IMG/VR virus record: IMGVR_UViG_3300022935_002598
Location: 1 to 48,989 of that record
Strand: one strand, 5' to 3'
From: a virus
Length of the DNA stretch: 48,989 nucleotides
Positions 22,197 to 31,568 of the stretch are shown here, piece after piece; positions within the stretch are counted from its first letter, which is position 1, and each line of letters opens with the position of its first letter. The position numbers and the translations under genes were made by a program. Below the pieces are notes generated by a model. It made no database searches. It was not told where the DNA came from and was given only the letters and a program-made list of their open reading frames with translations.

Positions 22197-22881
22197 TTTT
22201 GGCCTCCCTTGCTGTGTCCTGTACCAGCATTGTATCTGCTGGATAACTTTTCAACTTGCTTGGCCAGAAACTTGGGTTTATAAATTTTTCTATCATCTGT
22301 AATTGTTCGTCGTTGAATGATTTTAACATCCTTTTGCCTGCGTTGCAACCTAGCAACAACCATGGACTTATCTTGCCTTGCTGTATGTGTGCCACGGCCC
22401 TATTAGTGTTGACCAGTCTGAAGTAGTCTGACCACTGTGCGTTCTGTTCAGTTGCCCAGTCCATCATTGTTGTGATGCTCCTCTGCAATGCGGCCTCAAC
22501 TGGTTCTGTCTTTAATGCCTCTATCAGATACGTTTCATAGAGATCGTCTCTTGACCAATGGTCCAATTTAATCTTAGATCTTAACACAAAGTCTATGTAC
22601 TTCTCTGGATACAACGGGTTTATGTGCATGATGTATCTACCAAACTTAACAAATGCGTTGTAGTATGGACTCTTCACGAAATCGTCATAGGTCTTTTCTT
22701 TCGAATTGTGTTGGTGTATCTTGTAGAATCTCTGGAACACCATGAATGCGTTGACCACCCACTTCTCATCTCGTTGTAGATATCTACGCTTGGGCTCACA
22801 CAGATGCACTTGTAGTGTTCGTGCCTTAGCAAACTCCTTGCCACAGTATGTGCATTTATTCGTTGATGCCATGTGCTTCAA
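22189..22881 (-). CDS. zinc-finger-containing protein, 230 residues
   Basis: The N-terminus carries a C2H2-like finger (CTYCGKEFAKARTLQVHLC, residues 9-27) followed by a helical region of about 200 residues rich in aromatics. The start may be this ATG or the one at 22872 (MASTNK). It overlaps both neighbours and is co-transcribed with UvsW. Proteins with this finger are frequent in marine T4-like replication regions, but the function is unknown. Binding to DNA is inferred from the finger. Confidence 0.6.
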   Translation of the reverse strand: MKHMASTNKCTYCGKEFAKARTLQVHLCEPKRRYLQRDEKWVVNAFMVFQRFYKIHQHNSKEKTYDDFVKSPYYNAFVKFGRYIMHINPLYPEKYIDFVLRSKIKLDHWSRDDLYETYLIEALKTEPVEAALQRSITTMMDWATEQNAQWSDYFRLVNTNRAVAHIQQGKISPWLLLGCNAGKRMLKSFNDEQLQMIEKFINPSFWPSKLKSYPADTMLVQDTAREAKIV

Positions 22882-23308
22882 TTAACTCCTCAAGTTCTCG
22901 GTCTGTGATGACCTTATCAAGTGTTTCTAAATCTGTTTCTTTCCAGGTTGGATATATCTGTTGTAATTTTTTTAGACTCTTGTTTGGTACACGCTTCATT
23001 GGTTTGAGCCATGGATGAAACTGTTGTTGTAATGCACCACACATAGCAGTCAGGATCCATAGCAGTTTCTTGTGTTTGCCCAATGTGAAACAGTGTTTGT
23101 TCACGCACTCGTTCACCATCTCCACGTAGTGTTCAACGAAGAATTTGTCTTTGGATGAAACGTTTGATGCGTACCTCATCAACATATAAGGTGAATACAA
23201 AGATTTCTCTTTGTCGTCTATCCTATCAAAGTAGTCTTTGTTACGATAGTCTACGGCTTTTAGTCCGTTCCTTAAATCAAAAAATTTTCTATTTTTTTCT
23301 GCTGGCAT
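22856..23308 (-). CDS. conserved hypothetical protein, 150 residues
   Basis: A helical protein with a conserved-looking Cys-His-Cys segment (NECVNKHCFTLGKHKKLLW) and an acidic C-terminal tail. It overlaps the genes on both sides and belongs to the UvsW operon. No catalytic motifs or family can be identified. Confidence 0.55.
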   Translation of the reverse strand: MPAEKNRKFFDLRNGLKAVDYRNKDYFDRIDDKEKSLYSPYMLMRYASNVSSKDKFFVEHYVEMVNECVNKHCFTLGKHKKLLWILTAMCGALQQQFHPWLKPMKRVPNKSLKKLQQIYPTWKETDLETLDKVITDRELEELIEAHGINE

Positions 23309-23522
23309 ATTTTAATCCAAACATTGTACAATCCTTTGGTGTAACAAATGTTAATTTTATTTTCCTTTGCTTATGTTGTAAACCTGAAAGTTTAAATTTG
23401 TGTAAATGTAAAAAGTCAAAAAAATCGTGCATCCAATTTTCATCCATCCATACTGCTATCTTATTGCTAGTGATCATTACTGGTGCCTCAATGGTTATTG
23501 ATCTCCTACCAGACCGAGCCAT
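23289..23522 (-). CDS. small hypothetical protein, 77 residues
   Basis: The open frame extends upstream, but the preferred start is ATG 23522 (MARSGRRSITIEAP), which overlaps the preceding gene's end by 17 nt, as is normal in this operon. Basic and beta-rich, with tandem aromatic residues (WMDENWMHDFFDF). The function is unknown. Confidence 0.5.
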   Translation of the reverse strand: MARSGRRSITIEAPVMITSNKIAVWMDENWMHDFFDFLHLHKFKLSGLQHKQRKIKLTFVTPKDCTMFGLKYASRKK

Positions 23523-24009
23523 AATCAACCTGTTCACACTGTCTTGAAATATCTTTGACAAAGTATGCACACATGGGTTTGGCGCCATCCGACAAGGGAA
23601 CGGCAAGCATCTGCCCGGACTTGATCTTTGGGAAATACCATTTCACTTCTGTGTATATGTCTACTATGTCTATGGGCATAAAGTCAGGTTTGCTACTACT
23701 CAACGGATTAAATGTGAAGGCATCAAACCCTCTATCGTTGAGACTTGTCAATGGTAACACATGCATCTCAGATTGTCCGGCCTCGCCTATCAACATCTTC
23801 CAATCCAGAGGCATTTTAATTTTGTAATCCCCTATCTCTAGTACGGCGGCAGGTGCATTAAAACTTTCAAGGAATATCAATGGTATGTAGAAGAAATCCG
23901 GGTTGCTTGGGTCTGAATTATCCAAAACCGCAAAACGTAATTTCTCGTCCACCCATTCCGGGATCTTTTCTAGTGTGTATGTCTGGTTATCCAGAGTAAG
24001 GATTTTCAT
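23506..24009 (-). CDS. conserved hypothetical protein, 167 residues
   Basis: Begins MKILTLDNQTYTLEKIPEW. It contains a mixed alpha/beta chain with PLTSLNDRGFDAFTFNPL and KWYFPKIKSGQMLAVPLSDG. It lies immediately downstream of uvsW and overlaps it by 23 nt. Similar-sized genes sit beside uvsW in other marine T4-like phages in my general knowledge, but no function is known. Confidence 0.55.
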   Translation of the reverse strand: MKILTLDNQTYTLEKIPEWVDEKLRFAVLDNSDPSNPDFFYIPLIFLESFNAPAAVLEIGDYKIKMPLDWKMLIGEAGQSEMHVLPLTSLNDRGFDAFTFNPLSSSKPDFMPIDIVDIYTEVKWYFPKIKSGQMLAVPLSDGAKPMCAYFVKDISRQCEQVDYGSVW

Positions 24010-25453
24010 AATCTATCTTTTCTATATTATACGGATAATTTGCCTCTTTGTAAAACTTTTTTCTCTGGCCGAGGTGTCTTTTTGCAAACTTGCAACTGCT
24101 TGTGATGTCCCATATCTGCACACTGTCTTTGTCCTCTGCCTTCCTTATTCCACGTCCTATACTCTGTATCACTCTCACGAACGACTTACCAGGCTCTATA
24201 AGGACAAGATTAAAAATCCTAGGAATATTAATGCCAACAGCGGCAACTCCATATGTGGCAATAATAACTTTATTTTGGCTAGTAGATACTTCATCATACT
24301 GCTCCTTTCTATCTGTATTTTTGGTTGATCCAGATACAAACACTGAATCTTTTATTTTCTTTTCAAGTATTTCTCCTGCTGATATTCTATCAACGAGTAT
24401 CAGCGTGTTCCCCGATGTTGCGATACTTTGTATGGTCTGTGCTACCCAAGTCATTCTTGTAGAGTCTGTTGTCAGCCATTTCAATTCTTCTCCGTATGTT
24501 TTGAACTGTGGATGGTCCTGTGTCTGCAACACATTCACGTGGCAGTTGGCCAACACACCCTTGTCTTGCAATTCACTTGCCTGTATTCTATTTGCGACCT
24601 CACCAATGCTACATTTCAGACCCATGAATTCGTAATCTGCCTTTGGAACTGTGCCTGTGAGTCCCCATCTTATTCCACAGTGTGCAAATGGTCCTGTGAG
24701 AAGTCTTTTCAGTACATCTGCCTTTGCCATGTGCACCTCATCAATTATGATTGTGTTGATGCCTTGTATGGCTTCGAGGAACTCTGTTGTGTGTTCGTCT
24801 TTGGCTTTCTTTTCAAGCACGTTTAGGCTTTGCCAGGTTGCTATCGTGTTGTAGCGTCCTAACTCCTTTCGATCGCCGTAGTATACACCAACATCCAAGT
24901 TGCAAGTGAGAAAATCTTCTTCGGTTTGTGTGACCAAACTCTTGTTGGGCACGATTGTGAGAGTTCTACCATACGGCTCGACCAGTTGGCACAACGCCGC
25001 TGTGATTATGGTCTTACCTGCTCCGGTGGCGATCTCTTGTATGCACTGCGGGTTTTCGATAAACTTGTTGATTGTTTCTACCTGGTAGTCTCGTAGTTCG
25101 AGTTTCTGTCCTGCGCAGGGATGATTGTCCGGCCAAGTGATGTGTGATAGGTAGTCCTTATCTACCTTTTTAAATTCAAAGTTATGTTGTTCTCTCCTGT
25201 CCTCAAAATCAACATACACCCCTCCGTCCTCTAGTATTGGTAGTATCTGATCGACTAGATTTAGATAGGTTGTGCCTCCCAAGCCAAAAAACGAAACTTT
25301 GCCATCCCAACGGCCGAGTTTGACTGCAGGTAAATGCCTTGCATATGGTATCTCGTACTTGAACTTGTTTGACAGTTTCTTACGCCACTCGAGTGACAAG
25401 TTTTCAAACTTCACATTTACTTCGTCTTTGATTACTAGTTTACAACTGCTCAT
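23987..25453 (-). CDS. uvsW: UvsW-type RNA-DNA/DNA helicase
   Basis: A 488-residue SF2 helicase (T4 UvsW is about 500). Walker A is TGAGKT (143-148), the DEVH box is at 238-241, and GLTGT (motif III) and QSIGRGIRKA (motif VI, arginine finger) follow. The first 100 residues match the N-terminal domain that clamps DNA in UvsW. UvsW rewinds R-loops and remodels recombination forks, switching phage replication from origin to recombination mode. It begins next to the stop of the 25454-26788 gene (TAAATG). Confidence 0.93.
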   Translation of the reverse strand: MSSCKLVIKDEVNVKFENLSLEWRKKLSNKFKYEIPYARHLPAVKLGRWDGKVSFFGLGGTTYLNLVDQILPILEDGGVYVDFEDRREQHNFEFKKVDKDYLSHITWPDNHPCAGQKLELRDYQVETINKFIENPQCIQEIATGAGKTIITAALCQLVEPYGRTLTIVPNKSLVTQTEEDFLTCNLDVGVYYGDRKELGRYNTIATWQSLNVLEKKAKDEHTTEFLEAIQGINTIIIDEVHMAKADVLKRLLTGPFAHCGIRWGLTGTVPKADYEFMGLKCSIGEVANRIQASELQDKGVLANCHVNVLQTQDHPQFKTYGEELKWLTTDSTRMTWVAQTIQSIATSGNTLILVDRISAGEILEKKIKDSVFVSGSTKNTDRKEQYDEVSTSQNKVIIATYGVAAVGINIPRIFNLVLIEPGKSFVRVIQSIGRGIRKAEDKDSVQIWDITSSCKFAKRHLGQRKKFYKEANYPYNIEKIDYENPYSG

Positions 25454-26788
25454 TTATACTTTTTCAATCACATGATCATGCCAATCCCAACTGCTGGGTT
25501 GATGATCACTATAATACAACTTTTTTGGAAGATTCTCAAGAAGTCTTTTTAGGTTGTCTGTGCCTGTGGCATAATATCCACCACCCAAAGCGATCACCGC
25601 CGCTTTTGGTTTTACCTCGCTCTTGATTAGGGAACGTGGTATTCTGTTTCTAACAAATATAACCTTGGTGCTTTCATCTATGAACTTGAACTGCTTACTC
25701 ATCTGGTGGAGTTCATAAAGATTCTCGAAAAATTCTCTGGGTTTTTGACTATCCACTAAAAACTTTTTCTCGTCAAATTTATCTATTTCTTTCCTGTAAA
25801 TAGGTTCTTTCAGATCAAAACCCCAAGAACATTCTTTCATCATATCTATTCCTTTTGATTCAAAAACTTTTAACCATTCCCAAAATTCTCTGATCTCTGC
25901 TTCTTCATGTACATCGCTGTGGCATGGCATTATTACAGGAAATGCATCTAGTTCTATCAAAGCCTTGACCACTTCTTGCTTAGAATATTCTTTCGAGTTT
26001 ATCCATAACTTGTGGTAATCGTGATGTGCAATTTTACTTGCCAATCCTGATTCGCTAGGGACAGATATGCTCTTTGATGATATGTAGAAATTTTTTAAAC
26101 TGTCAACTTGATGTAACAAGGGTTTGTCCTTTAAGTGGGTGTTCCAATATTCTGCCAAAGGTTCACTGGCATTGTCTATCACTATCTTCTCACCGACTAG
26201 TCTAGCAGTTGGTTTTCTATGACCCATGATTTCTTTTTTGATTTGTTCGTAGTCATCTAGCAACTCAGGAGTTATAAACTTGAAATCATACCTGACTGCT
26301 ATCAAGGTTAGGTAGTACGCAGTAACATCAGTGTGAAGAGCAGTCCATTTTTTGGATTCTCCGTCATACTGCAAGTACAAACCAGGCAGGTCCTTTTTGT
26401 CCTTTAGGCAACGAATAAGTTGAATAACTTTCTTGTCATAAGGAAATCTAATTTCAATTTTGGTCACTTCGTCTTCGTCTACAAATTTTTCAATGCTTTT
26501 CTGAAAGTTTATTACCCTAAAAGCATCGTCATATATTGGGTTGTCCAATAAATTTTTGATGTCCATATGATGGGCCTGGAATTTGGACAGGTATCTCTTA
26601 AGAATCACTAGGGCCAATCTGGCCTGTTTTTCGGTCCATGCATACTGCGACTCTGCTAGTGAAGTCACGGTTGATCTGTCCTTAGGATGTGGATTAATCT
26701 TGCTTTTTTGTGGATCTCCCCAGAAATATTCATTATATGCTAATATTTTGAGTGCTTCGTTTATTGTTTTTGGCAAATCTGACTGCAT
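25454..26788 (-). CDS. conserved hypothetical protein, 444 residues
   Basis: A large, highly charged, mostly helical protein beginning MQSDLPKTINEALKIL. A middle segment SESGLASKIAHHDYHKLWINS and the C-terminal end VIALGGGYYATGTDNLKRLLEN, followed by KLYYSDHQPSSWDWHD, are distinctive. No Walker, nuclease or polymerase motif is obvious. It is the first gene of the operon containing uvsW, with its own TTGACA/TATAAT promoter. A role in recombination or replication restart is inferred only from position. Confidence 0.5.
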   Translation of the reverse strand: MQSDLPKTINEALKILAYNEYFWGDPQKSKINPHPKDRSTVTSLAESQYAWTEKQARLALVILKRYLSKFQAHHMDIKNLLDNPIYDDAFRVINFQKSIEKFVDEDEVTKIEIRFPYDKKVIQLIRCLKDKKDLPGLYLQYDGESKKWTALHTDVTAYYLTLIAVRYDFKFITPELLDDYEQIKKEIMGHRKPTARLVGEKIVIDNASEPLAEYWNTHLKDKPLLHQVDSLKNFYISSKSISVPSESGLASKIAHHDYHKLWINSKEYSKQEVVKALIELDAFPVIMPCHSDVHEEAEIREFWEWLKVFESKGIDMMKECSWGFDLKEPIYRKEIDKFDEKKFLVDSQKPREFFENLYELHQMSKQFKFIDESTKVIFVRNRIPRSLIKSEVKPKAAVIALGGGYYATGTDNLKRLLENLPKKLYYSDHQPSSWDWHDHVIEKV

Positions 26789-26821
26789 TTTAATACTGGT
26801 AATTTAGATAATTATTAGTAT

Positions 26822-26849
26822 ATTATACTATAATTGGTAATATTGTCAA
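26822..26849 (-). promoter_or_regulatory. divergent promoter (minus) of the uvsW operon
   Basis: On the minus strand: TTGACA (26844-26849), a 16-nt spacer and TATAAT (26822-26827). This gives an mRNA leader of about 25-30 nt ahead of ATG 26788. The same 60-bp gap must also drive the SprT gene on the plus strand. Confidence 0.6.
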
Positions 26850-26851
26850 CC

Positions 26852-27319
26852 ATGCAAAGAAGGAAAACACATTCAAAAGTCAGGAGTTTGAAAAAAGAAC
26901 TTAAACGTAGCCTCGAAACAAGGGGTCGTGTACAAGGTTACAAGCCAACTCCCATGGCGGTGGCTCATTGGTTTACCAAATTAAACACAATGTTGTTTGG
27001 TAATAGGCTCGGACGTGTACATATAGAAGTCAAAAAACTTCATAAGGACTGGGGCAGATGTATAGCAAGTTGGGATGGCAGACAAGCACCCAAAGGCAAA
27101 TTTGACCAACGTAAATTACCACATCATGTGGTCGAAGGATACTACATTCAATTGCACAGCAAATTCCCAACGTGGAAAGACTTTATCGAAACCCTGGCAC
27201 ACGAAATGGTGCACCTGTATCAGATGACAGTATTGAAAGATCCTTATTCGAACCACAATGAAAATTTTTATTCTTTCAGGCCTACTTTTGAGTCTGCTGG
27301 TTTAAAACTGTATCGCTAA
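26852..27319 (+). CDS. SprT-like zinc metalloprotease
   Basis: A 155-residue protein with the HExxH zinc site HEMVH (117-121). A third ligand, probably His135 in NHNENF, follows, as in SprT/Spartan-like proteases. The basic N-terminus (RRKTHSKVRSLKKELKRS) may bind DNA. SprT-like proteins act on DNA-protein crosslinks in other organisms; in phages the role is unknown. The frame is open to a TTG at 26834, but ATG 26852 gives a normal start. The 3' end overlaps the convergent DUF115-like gene by 38 nt. Confidence 0.7.
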   Translation: MQRRKTHSKVRSLKKELKRSLETRGRVQGYKPTPMAVAHWFTKLNTMLFGNRLGRVHIEVKKLHKDWGRCIASWDGRQAPKGKFDQRKLPHHVVEGYYIQLHSKFPTWKDFIETLAHEMVHLYQMTVLKDPYSNHNENFYSFRPTFESAGLKLYR

Positions 27320-28040
27320 ACTCTGCATAAGAAATAATCTTAGAATTCTTTAGATCTGTACCTGTCTGCAAGTAATTTAAAAATTCGGGAGGGTTATCAT
27401 GAACAACAGTGTAGTTCACGTAAGGCCTCATTTTCAGCATGTCTCTAAATTGTTTCAACCAACCTTCAAATATAGAATCACTGTGCCTTTCACCGTAACA
27501 GGTTGTGTCTTGGTATATGTTGTTCAATTGGTCCTTTCCATACTCTCTGAAGTCATATCCTATCAGGTAGATGTTCTTGTGTCCATGCACACCCGCGGTC
27601 CAGAATGCCTGATTGCCTGATATCCAGTGTGGATTGTTAGGAATAAGATGTAACATGCCTTTTGTTTGTTTCCGGTTTACTTCTAAAGCAGGTGCGTAGT
27701 GGACAGTCTTAAGTCCTACTTCGTCCTCGACCATCTGCATTGTCATTTTAGTATCAACGGAAAATATGAAATCAGGCATGAAGTCTCGATACAGAGCATT
27801 ACATCCGTATGTCTGTCCTGTCGACTTCAACAGATTTAGATCAAATTCCTTTCTCGAAGGACCATTACCTATACAGTAAGCATTGCCCTTTGGGGTGGCC
27901 TTGACCTTGTCCTCGTAGAACGCTGTCTCTATTATCTTTTGTCCTTTTCTCAATATTGTTCTCACAGTGATAGTTTCGCCTGTGTAGGGTTGCCATTCTA
28001 TAGGTTCTATGACATTTCGCTGATTTAGGTTGATTCTCAT
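27282..28040 (-). CDS. DUF115/Maf-like Rossmann protein
   Basis: A 252-residue protein with the same arrangement as the 14779-15498 gene: AYCIGNGPSRKEFD (glycine-rich turn), TYGCNALYRDFMPDFIFSVD, and a late IYLIGYDFRE strand. This matches the MptE-like/Maf DUF115 core. It is the last gene of a seven-gene minus-strand glycan operon starting at 33477. It is probably a glycosyltransferase-like enzyme using a nucleotide-activated sugar (inference). It converges with the SprT-like gene and overlaps it by 38 nt. Confidence 0.6.
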   Translation of the reverse strand: MRINLNQRNVIEPIEWQPYTGETITVRTILRKGQKIIETAFYEDKVKATPKGNAYCIGNGPSRKEFDLNLLKSTGQTYGCNALYRDFMPDFIFSVDTKMTMQMVEDEVGLKTVHYAPALEVNRKQTKGMLHLIPNNPHWISGNQAFWTAGVHGHKNIYLIGYDFREYGKDQLNNIYQDTTCYGERHSDSIFEGWLKQFRDMLKMRPYVNYTVVHDNPPEFLNYLQTGTDLKNSKIISYAEFSDTVLNQQTQK

Positions 28041-28909
28041 TTGATGTATTTCTCCTCTAGTCTCTTTTTGATCCTACGCCATGGAAGGCCTTCTTCTATT
28101 TCTTTTTTGAACCATTCCGTGTATGCCAGTTTGTTCGCCCACGTGATCCTGTTTGGCATTGCTGGAGTGTTGATATCTAAAAGTTTGGTGTTACCAACAT
28201 CGTGGCACAAACTCGACTGAGACACGAAAACCGGAATTCCTTTGATCACGGCTTCTATTGCAGGGTTGGAACTGTGATTTACAACCGCCCACGTTCTCTC
28301 GAGAGTTTGTTTAAAATCTGTGTCGTCATAGGTGCGGTAATCTCTTTTTGGTAAACGCACCTTGACGTTCTTGAAATCGTTAGAATTAAATCCTATTTGA
28401 TTTCTAGGGTGTGGTCGTACTAGAATTGGTCTAGTTGTGTATTTTCTTATTTCCGTGATTTGCTGGGCAATCCAGGTGTCCATCCTTGGCATATCCTTCC
28501 ATTGTTCTGATGCTTCATGTTGACCGCATATCACAATAATATCTCCTGTAGGATTCCATGGTCTGAGTTCATGTTTAAACAACGGCCAGCGTTTGTCGTC
28601 AAAATCTTGATTGGCAAAATCGGCATCTCTGTTTATTCCGTTGATGCCTATTTTAAAACTTTCATTACGTCTAAGACCTCCAACCTCGATCACTACAACA
28701 GGTTTGTTTTGACTGCGGTACTCGTTCCATATCCTACGGTACTGTTCCATCCTGCCTCGCCAAAGCACACTCCATATCACTGCCACGTCAGCGTTGGCAC
28801 GTTTGTTTAGGTAAACTTTATCACCGGCATCGTGCAAACTTTTTATGAAAGCCTCAAAAATAGGTTTAGAGTTCAATGGTCCATACTCTGTCCAAATTTC
28901 TATTCTCAT
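28037..28909 (-). CDS. KpsC/KpsS-like capsule polysaccharide protein (paralogue 1)
   Basis: A 290-residue GT-B-like protein. It carries the family marks IRKYTTRPILVRPHPR, VVNHSSNPAIEAVIKG, IPVFVSQSS and a C-terminal LAYTEWFKKEIEEG. The RPHP-R and NHSS-PAIEA pattern is characteristic of Kps-type beta-Kdo or related capsule enzymes. Three paralogues lie at 30579, 31558 and 34155. The gene overlaps its neighbours by 4 nt on each side (ATGA-type), typical of an operon. The substrate and the glycan built are unknown. Confidence 0.7.
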   Translation of the reverse strand: MRIEIWTEYGPLNSKPIFEAFIKSLHDAGDKVYLNKRANADVAVIWSVLWRGRMEQYRRIWNEYRSQNKPVVVIEVGGLRRNESFKIGINGINRDADFANQDFDDKRWPLFKHELRPWNPTGDIIVICGQHEASEQWKDMPRMDTWIAQQITEIRKYTTRPILVRPHPRNQIGFNSNDFKNVKVRLPKRDYRTYDDTDFKQTLERTWAVVNHSSNPAIEAVIKGIPVFVSQSSLCHDVGNTKLLDINTPAMPNRITWANKLAYTEWFKKEIEEGLPWRRIKKRLEEKYIK

Positions 28910-29811
28910 TTCAGTGCCGGTGGTACTTTCTTCCAGTAGTCAACGTTGAATATGTCGACCGGAGCATTTGGATTTCGCCTTAGGTCATTTTTTGCAGATG
29001 TGCCTAGATTTTTACGTTTACCTTTCAAGTGATCCATATACAATCCTAGTTCACTGTTAACGAACACATGGTGTCCTTTAACACCCTTCCAGTATCCTAT
29101 GTCATTGACTGTAATTTGTTTTTCTTTTCTGTAGATTTTTGAAAGGTACCAAAAAACATAACTGTCATGCCATTCTAACAATTTGAAAATCTCGTCAGTG
29201 ATATAAAGTTTTTCCCAATCATTAATGAAGTTTTGTATTTCGGGGTGTTTCATATTGTATCCCACAAAACCACATTCGGGGTATTTTCCGCCATCGTTGA
29301 GATTTGGATTTTCTCTACCGAGGTAGGTAAGCATGGTATTTTTAGGTAGCAAACTTTCAAAAAAGTTTATTGGCACTGGACGGAATGTAAAAGTGTCTCC
29401 GTCTATCCAAACTACATAATCATAATCTTTAGAATTACGCACAGCGTTCACGACACAAAAAACTTTGTTTGCAAATCTCACAGCGGCCCAGAGATATGAA
29501 CCTTTGTTCTTGTCCTTACCGCCTTTGGCCTGTAGTTCTTCAGGTCTCCTCACCCCGCCTGGTATTTCTTGCAGTTCACCGTTGGCCACGGGATCGTCTT
29601 TATGCTTGTTCTTGAATTTAAAGAGTTCTGGTTCGGCTGTGTTGAGGTCAACCCATTGCAATCTTTCATACTTACAATCAGGCTTTGGTTCTTCGGCGTA
29701 GACAACTATATCCACTTCTGGTGGAAACTGCTCGGCCATTGACTCGATGCCCTTCTTTCCGTACTGTTCCCAGGTACCTGGTTTGTATGATGTGACAACT
29801 TTAATCTTCAT
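28906..29811 (-). CDS. GT-A-type glycosyltransferase
   Basis: A 301-residue protein with the nucleotide-sugar-binding DxD in YVVWIDGDTFTF, ECGFVGYNMKHPE and WHDSYVFWYLSKI, a layout seen in GT-A enzymes common in marine T4-like phages. It would transfer a sugar from a nucleotide donor. Its start overlaps the sulfotransferase gene by 11 nt. The acceptor is unknown. Confidence 0.7.
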   Translation of the reverse strand: MKIKVVTSYKPGTWEQYGKKGIESMAEQFPPEVDIVVYAEEPKPDCKYERLQWVDLNTAEPELFKFKNKHKDDPVANGELQEIPGGVRRPEELQAKGGKDKNKGSYLWAAVRFANKVFCVVNAVRNSKDYDYVVWIDGDTFTFRPVPINFFESLLPKNTMLTYLGRENPNLNDGGKYPECGFVGYNMKHPEIQNFINDWEKLYITDEIFKLLEWHDSYVFWYLSKIYRKEKQITVNDIGYWKGVKGHHVFVNSELGLYMDHLKGKRKNLGTSAKNDLRRNPNAPVDIFNVDYWKKVPPALK

Positions 29812-30589
29812 TTATTCTCCTATTTAAATCTTTGTATCCCGGCCAGTTTTGTAAGATCTCCTGCTGTTCGTTTGGTAATTCATTTATATAATTTGATCCC
29901 CCGCGTCTGTAAAATTTAAGTTCGTCTGGAACATCTGTTTTATTTTTTTCTTGCATTTTTGTAAACGTTGTCTGGGTTTTAGCATATTCGAATGCTTCTT
30001 TATCCCAGGCATAGGCATATGAACTGAATATCAAGTCTATCATATTCCGCCATTGCTCGTCATCTTTCTTAAGATCTTCATAACGAACTTTCAGTTTTTT
30101 ACCTTTGTGCTGGTCATAATGATCTAGTTGTGCATTCATAAAGTTTATAATTATATCAAACCCCCACTGCTTGTCATGTGCAAAATCAATTATGTCCTTG
30201 TGCTGTGGAGGTGTAAAGTTTTTATAAGGCACACTCTTTAGGTAGGGCCAGTAACTGAACAAAACATCCAGTGGATTTCTAAAAAGGTAGATTATATTCT
30301 GTTCCTGCATCTCATCTAAAAAAATAAATTTTCGTTTGTCTTGTATTTGGAAATATTCTTCCCATGGGATATGTCCCGTGGCACTCATCCAGTCGTGTCT
30401 GAAAAGTATTCTTGGAATGCCCGGCCTAGGACGGTCAACCCATTTACTGAACTCAACGTTGTATTTTTTTGCAATATAGTGTCCGAACAGGTGTTTCATC
30501 CAAGTCCTCCCACAACGGGGAAAACTTAAAATCAAATTAGGAATGTTGACATACTGATTTTTCAGTACTCCTATCCGCCTATGCATCAA
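29801..30589 (-). CDS. sulfotransferase
   Basis: A 262-residue protein with the PAPS 5'-phosphosulfate-binding loop (ILSFPRCGRTWMKHLFG, residues 20-36) and the 3'-phosphate-binding motif (IIYLFRNPLDVLFSYW). A later KLKVRYEDLKKD matches the typical sulfotransferase 'YEDL' element. This is a fuller match than the short gene at 799. It likely sulfates a glycan, given its position between glycosyltransferases. The length is close to usual sulfotransferases (about 260-300). Confidence 0.82.
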   Translation of the reverse strand: MMHRRIGVLKNQYVNIPNLILSFPRCGRTWMKHLFGHYIAKKYNVEFSKWVDRPRPGIPRILFRHDWMSATGHIPWEEYFQIQDKRKFIFLDEMQEQNIIYLFRNPLDVLFSYWPYLKSVPYKNFTPPQHKDIIDFAHDKQWGFDIIINFMNAQLDHYDQHKGKKLKVRYEDLKKDDEQWRNMIDLIFSSYAYAWDKEAFEYAKTQTTFTKMQEKNKTDVPDELKFYRRGGSNYINELPNEQQEILQNWPGYKDLNRRINED

Positions 30590-31568
30590 ACCCTAACCTT
30601 TCTTTGAATCTTTTGAATACCAGTCCAGAACGTATCTCATCAGTTGTCCACTGCATGTATCCAATGTTGTTCAACCACTGTTGCCTGTCGGGATACAATG
30701 GTGTTTCAATGTTGTTAAGATCCTTATTTGCCACGGGATAACAAATGGCGAGGTCACTAGTTACAAAAGTCGGTATACCTCTCACACAAGAATCTATGCT
30801 GGCGGTCGAGTTGTGAGTGACAACAGCGTGACAGTTGGCGATTGCCTCCTGGAAGTTGAATCTGTAATATTTTTTTTCGTCTCCTTTGAAGTGTGCTTGT
30901 CCTTCTATGAGTGTGCAGTCTTCTGGGAATTCATTTTTACGATTAATCATTTGTGCCATGTGATTTGGGTGTGGACGTATTAAAAATTTTCTTTCTGTGA
31001 TTGGTCTCAGTTTGTCGTAAACACCCATGAACCAATCTATCGGGTCAAGTTCGTCCATGCTCCAGTTGTCCTTTGGCTGTAGGACAAACAGTATAGGGTC
31101 ATCTTGGTTTGACTTACGCCATGGTTCGTTTTTGACATTCCACAACTTTTTCATCATCTCCCACCTATCGCTTGGTGAGTTGTCATTCAAAAAGTCGCCG
31201 TTGTTCATGGGCGAATATAAACTGACACGCCAGTGATGTTGGGGGTGTGTGACAGTGTTGCCAAAACTAGAAAGTATGCCACCGTCAAATGTGATTATGT
31301 AAATGCCCTTTTTCTTAGCACGTTCCACTAGGTCCCTCCTACGCCCCTTGGTATGGTGTGGTTGGTTCTTACCACCGTAGCCAAACATACAACCTATCGG
31401 TGCTGTGGGTTCCATCTCGTTATCGTCCCATGGCCCTTCCTTGTGCTCATTAACTATTATGGGATTGTCGCCGCAGGCCCTAATGCCGTCAGCCATGTGC
31501 TGTAGAAGTTGCCAACTGGCACCTCGCTTACGGTCCTTTACTGTCCTTCTAAATATTTCAACGTCCAT
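30579..31568 (-). CDS. KpsC/KpsS-like capsule polysaccharide protein (paralogue 2)
   Basis: A 329-residue paralogue sharing LIRPHPNHM, VVTHNSTASIDSC, RGIPTF and a C-terminal GYMQWTTDEIRSG with the other three. The N-terminus is longer. The start overlaps the 31558 gene and the end overlaps the sulfotransferase start, so it is part of the same operon. Confidence 0.68.
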   Translation of the reverse strand: MDVEIFRRTVKDRKRGASWQLLQHMADGIRACGDNPIIVNEHKEGPWDDNEMEPTAPIGCMFGYGGKNQPHHTKGRRRDLVERAKKKGIYIITFDGGILSSFGNTVTHPQHHWRVSLYSPMNNGDFLNDNSPSDRWEMMKKLWNVKNEPWRKSNQDDPILFVLQPKDNWSMDELDPIDWFMGVYDKLRPITERKFLIRPHPNHMAQMINRKNEFPEDCTLIEGQAHFKGDEKKYYRFNFQEAIANCHAVVTHNSTASIDSCVRGIPTFVTSDLAICYPVANKDLNNIETPLYPDRQQWLNNIGYMQWTTDEIRSGLVFKRFKERLGFDA

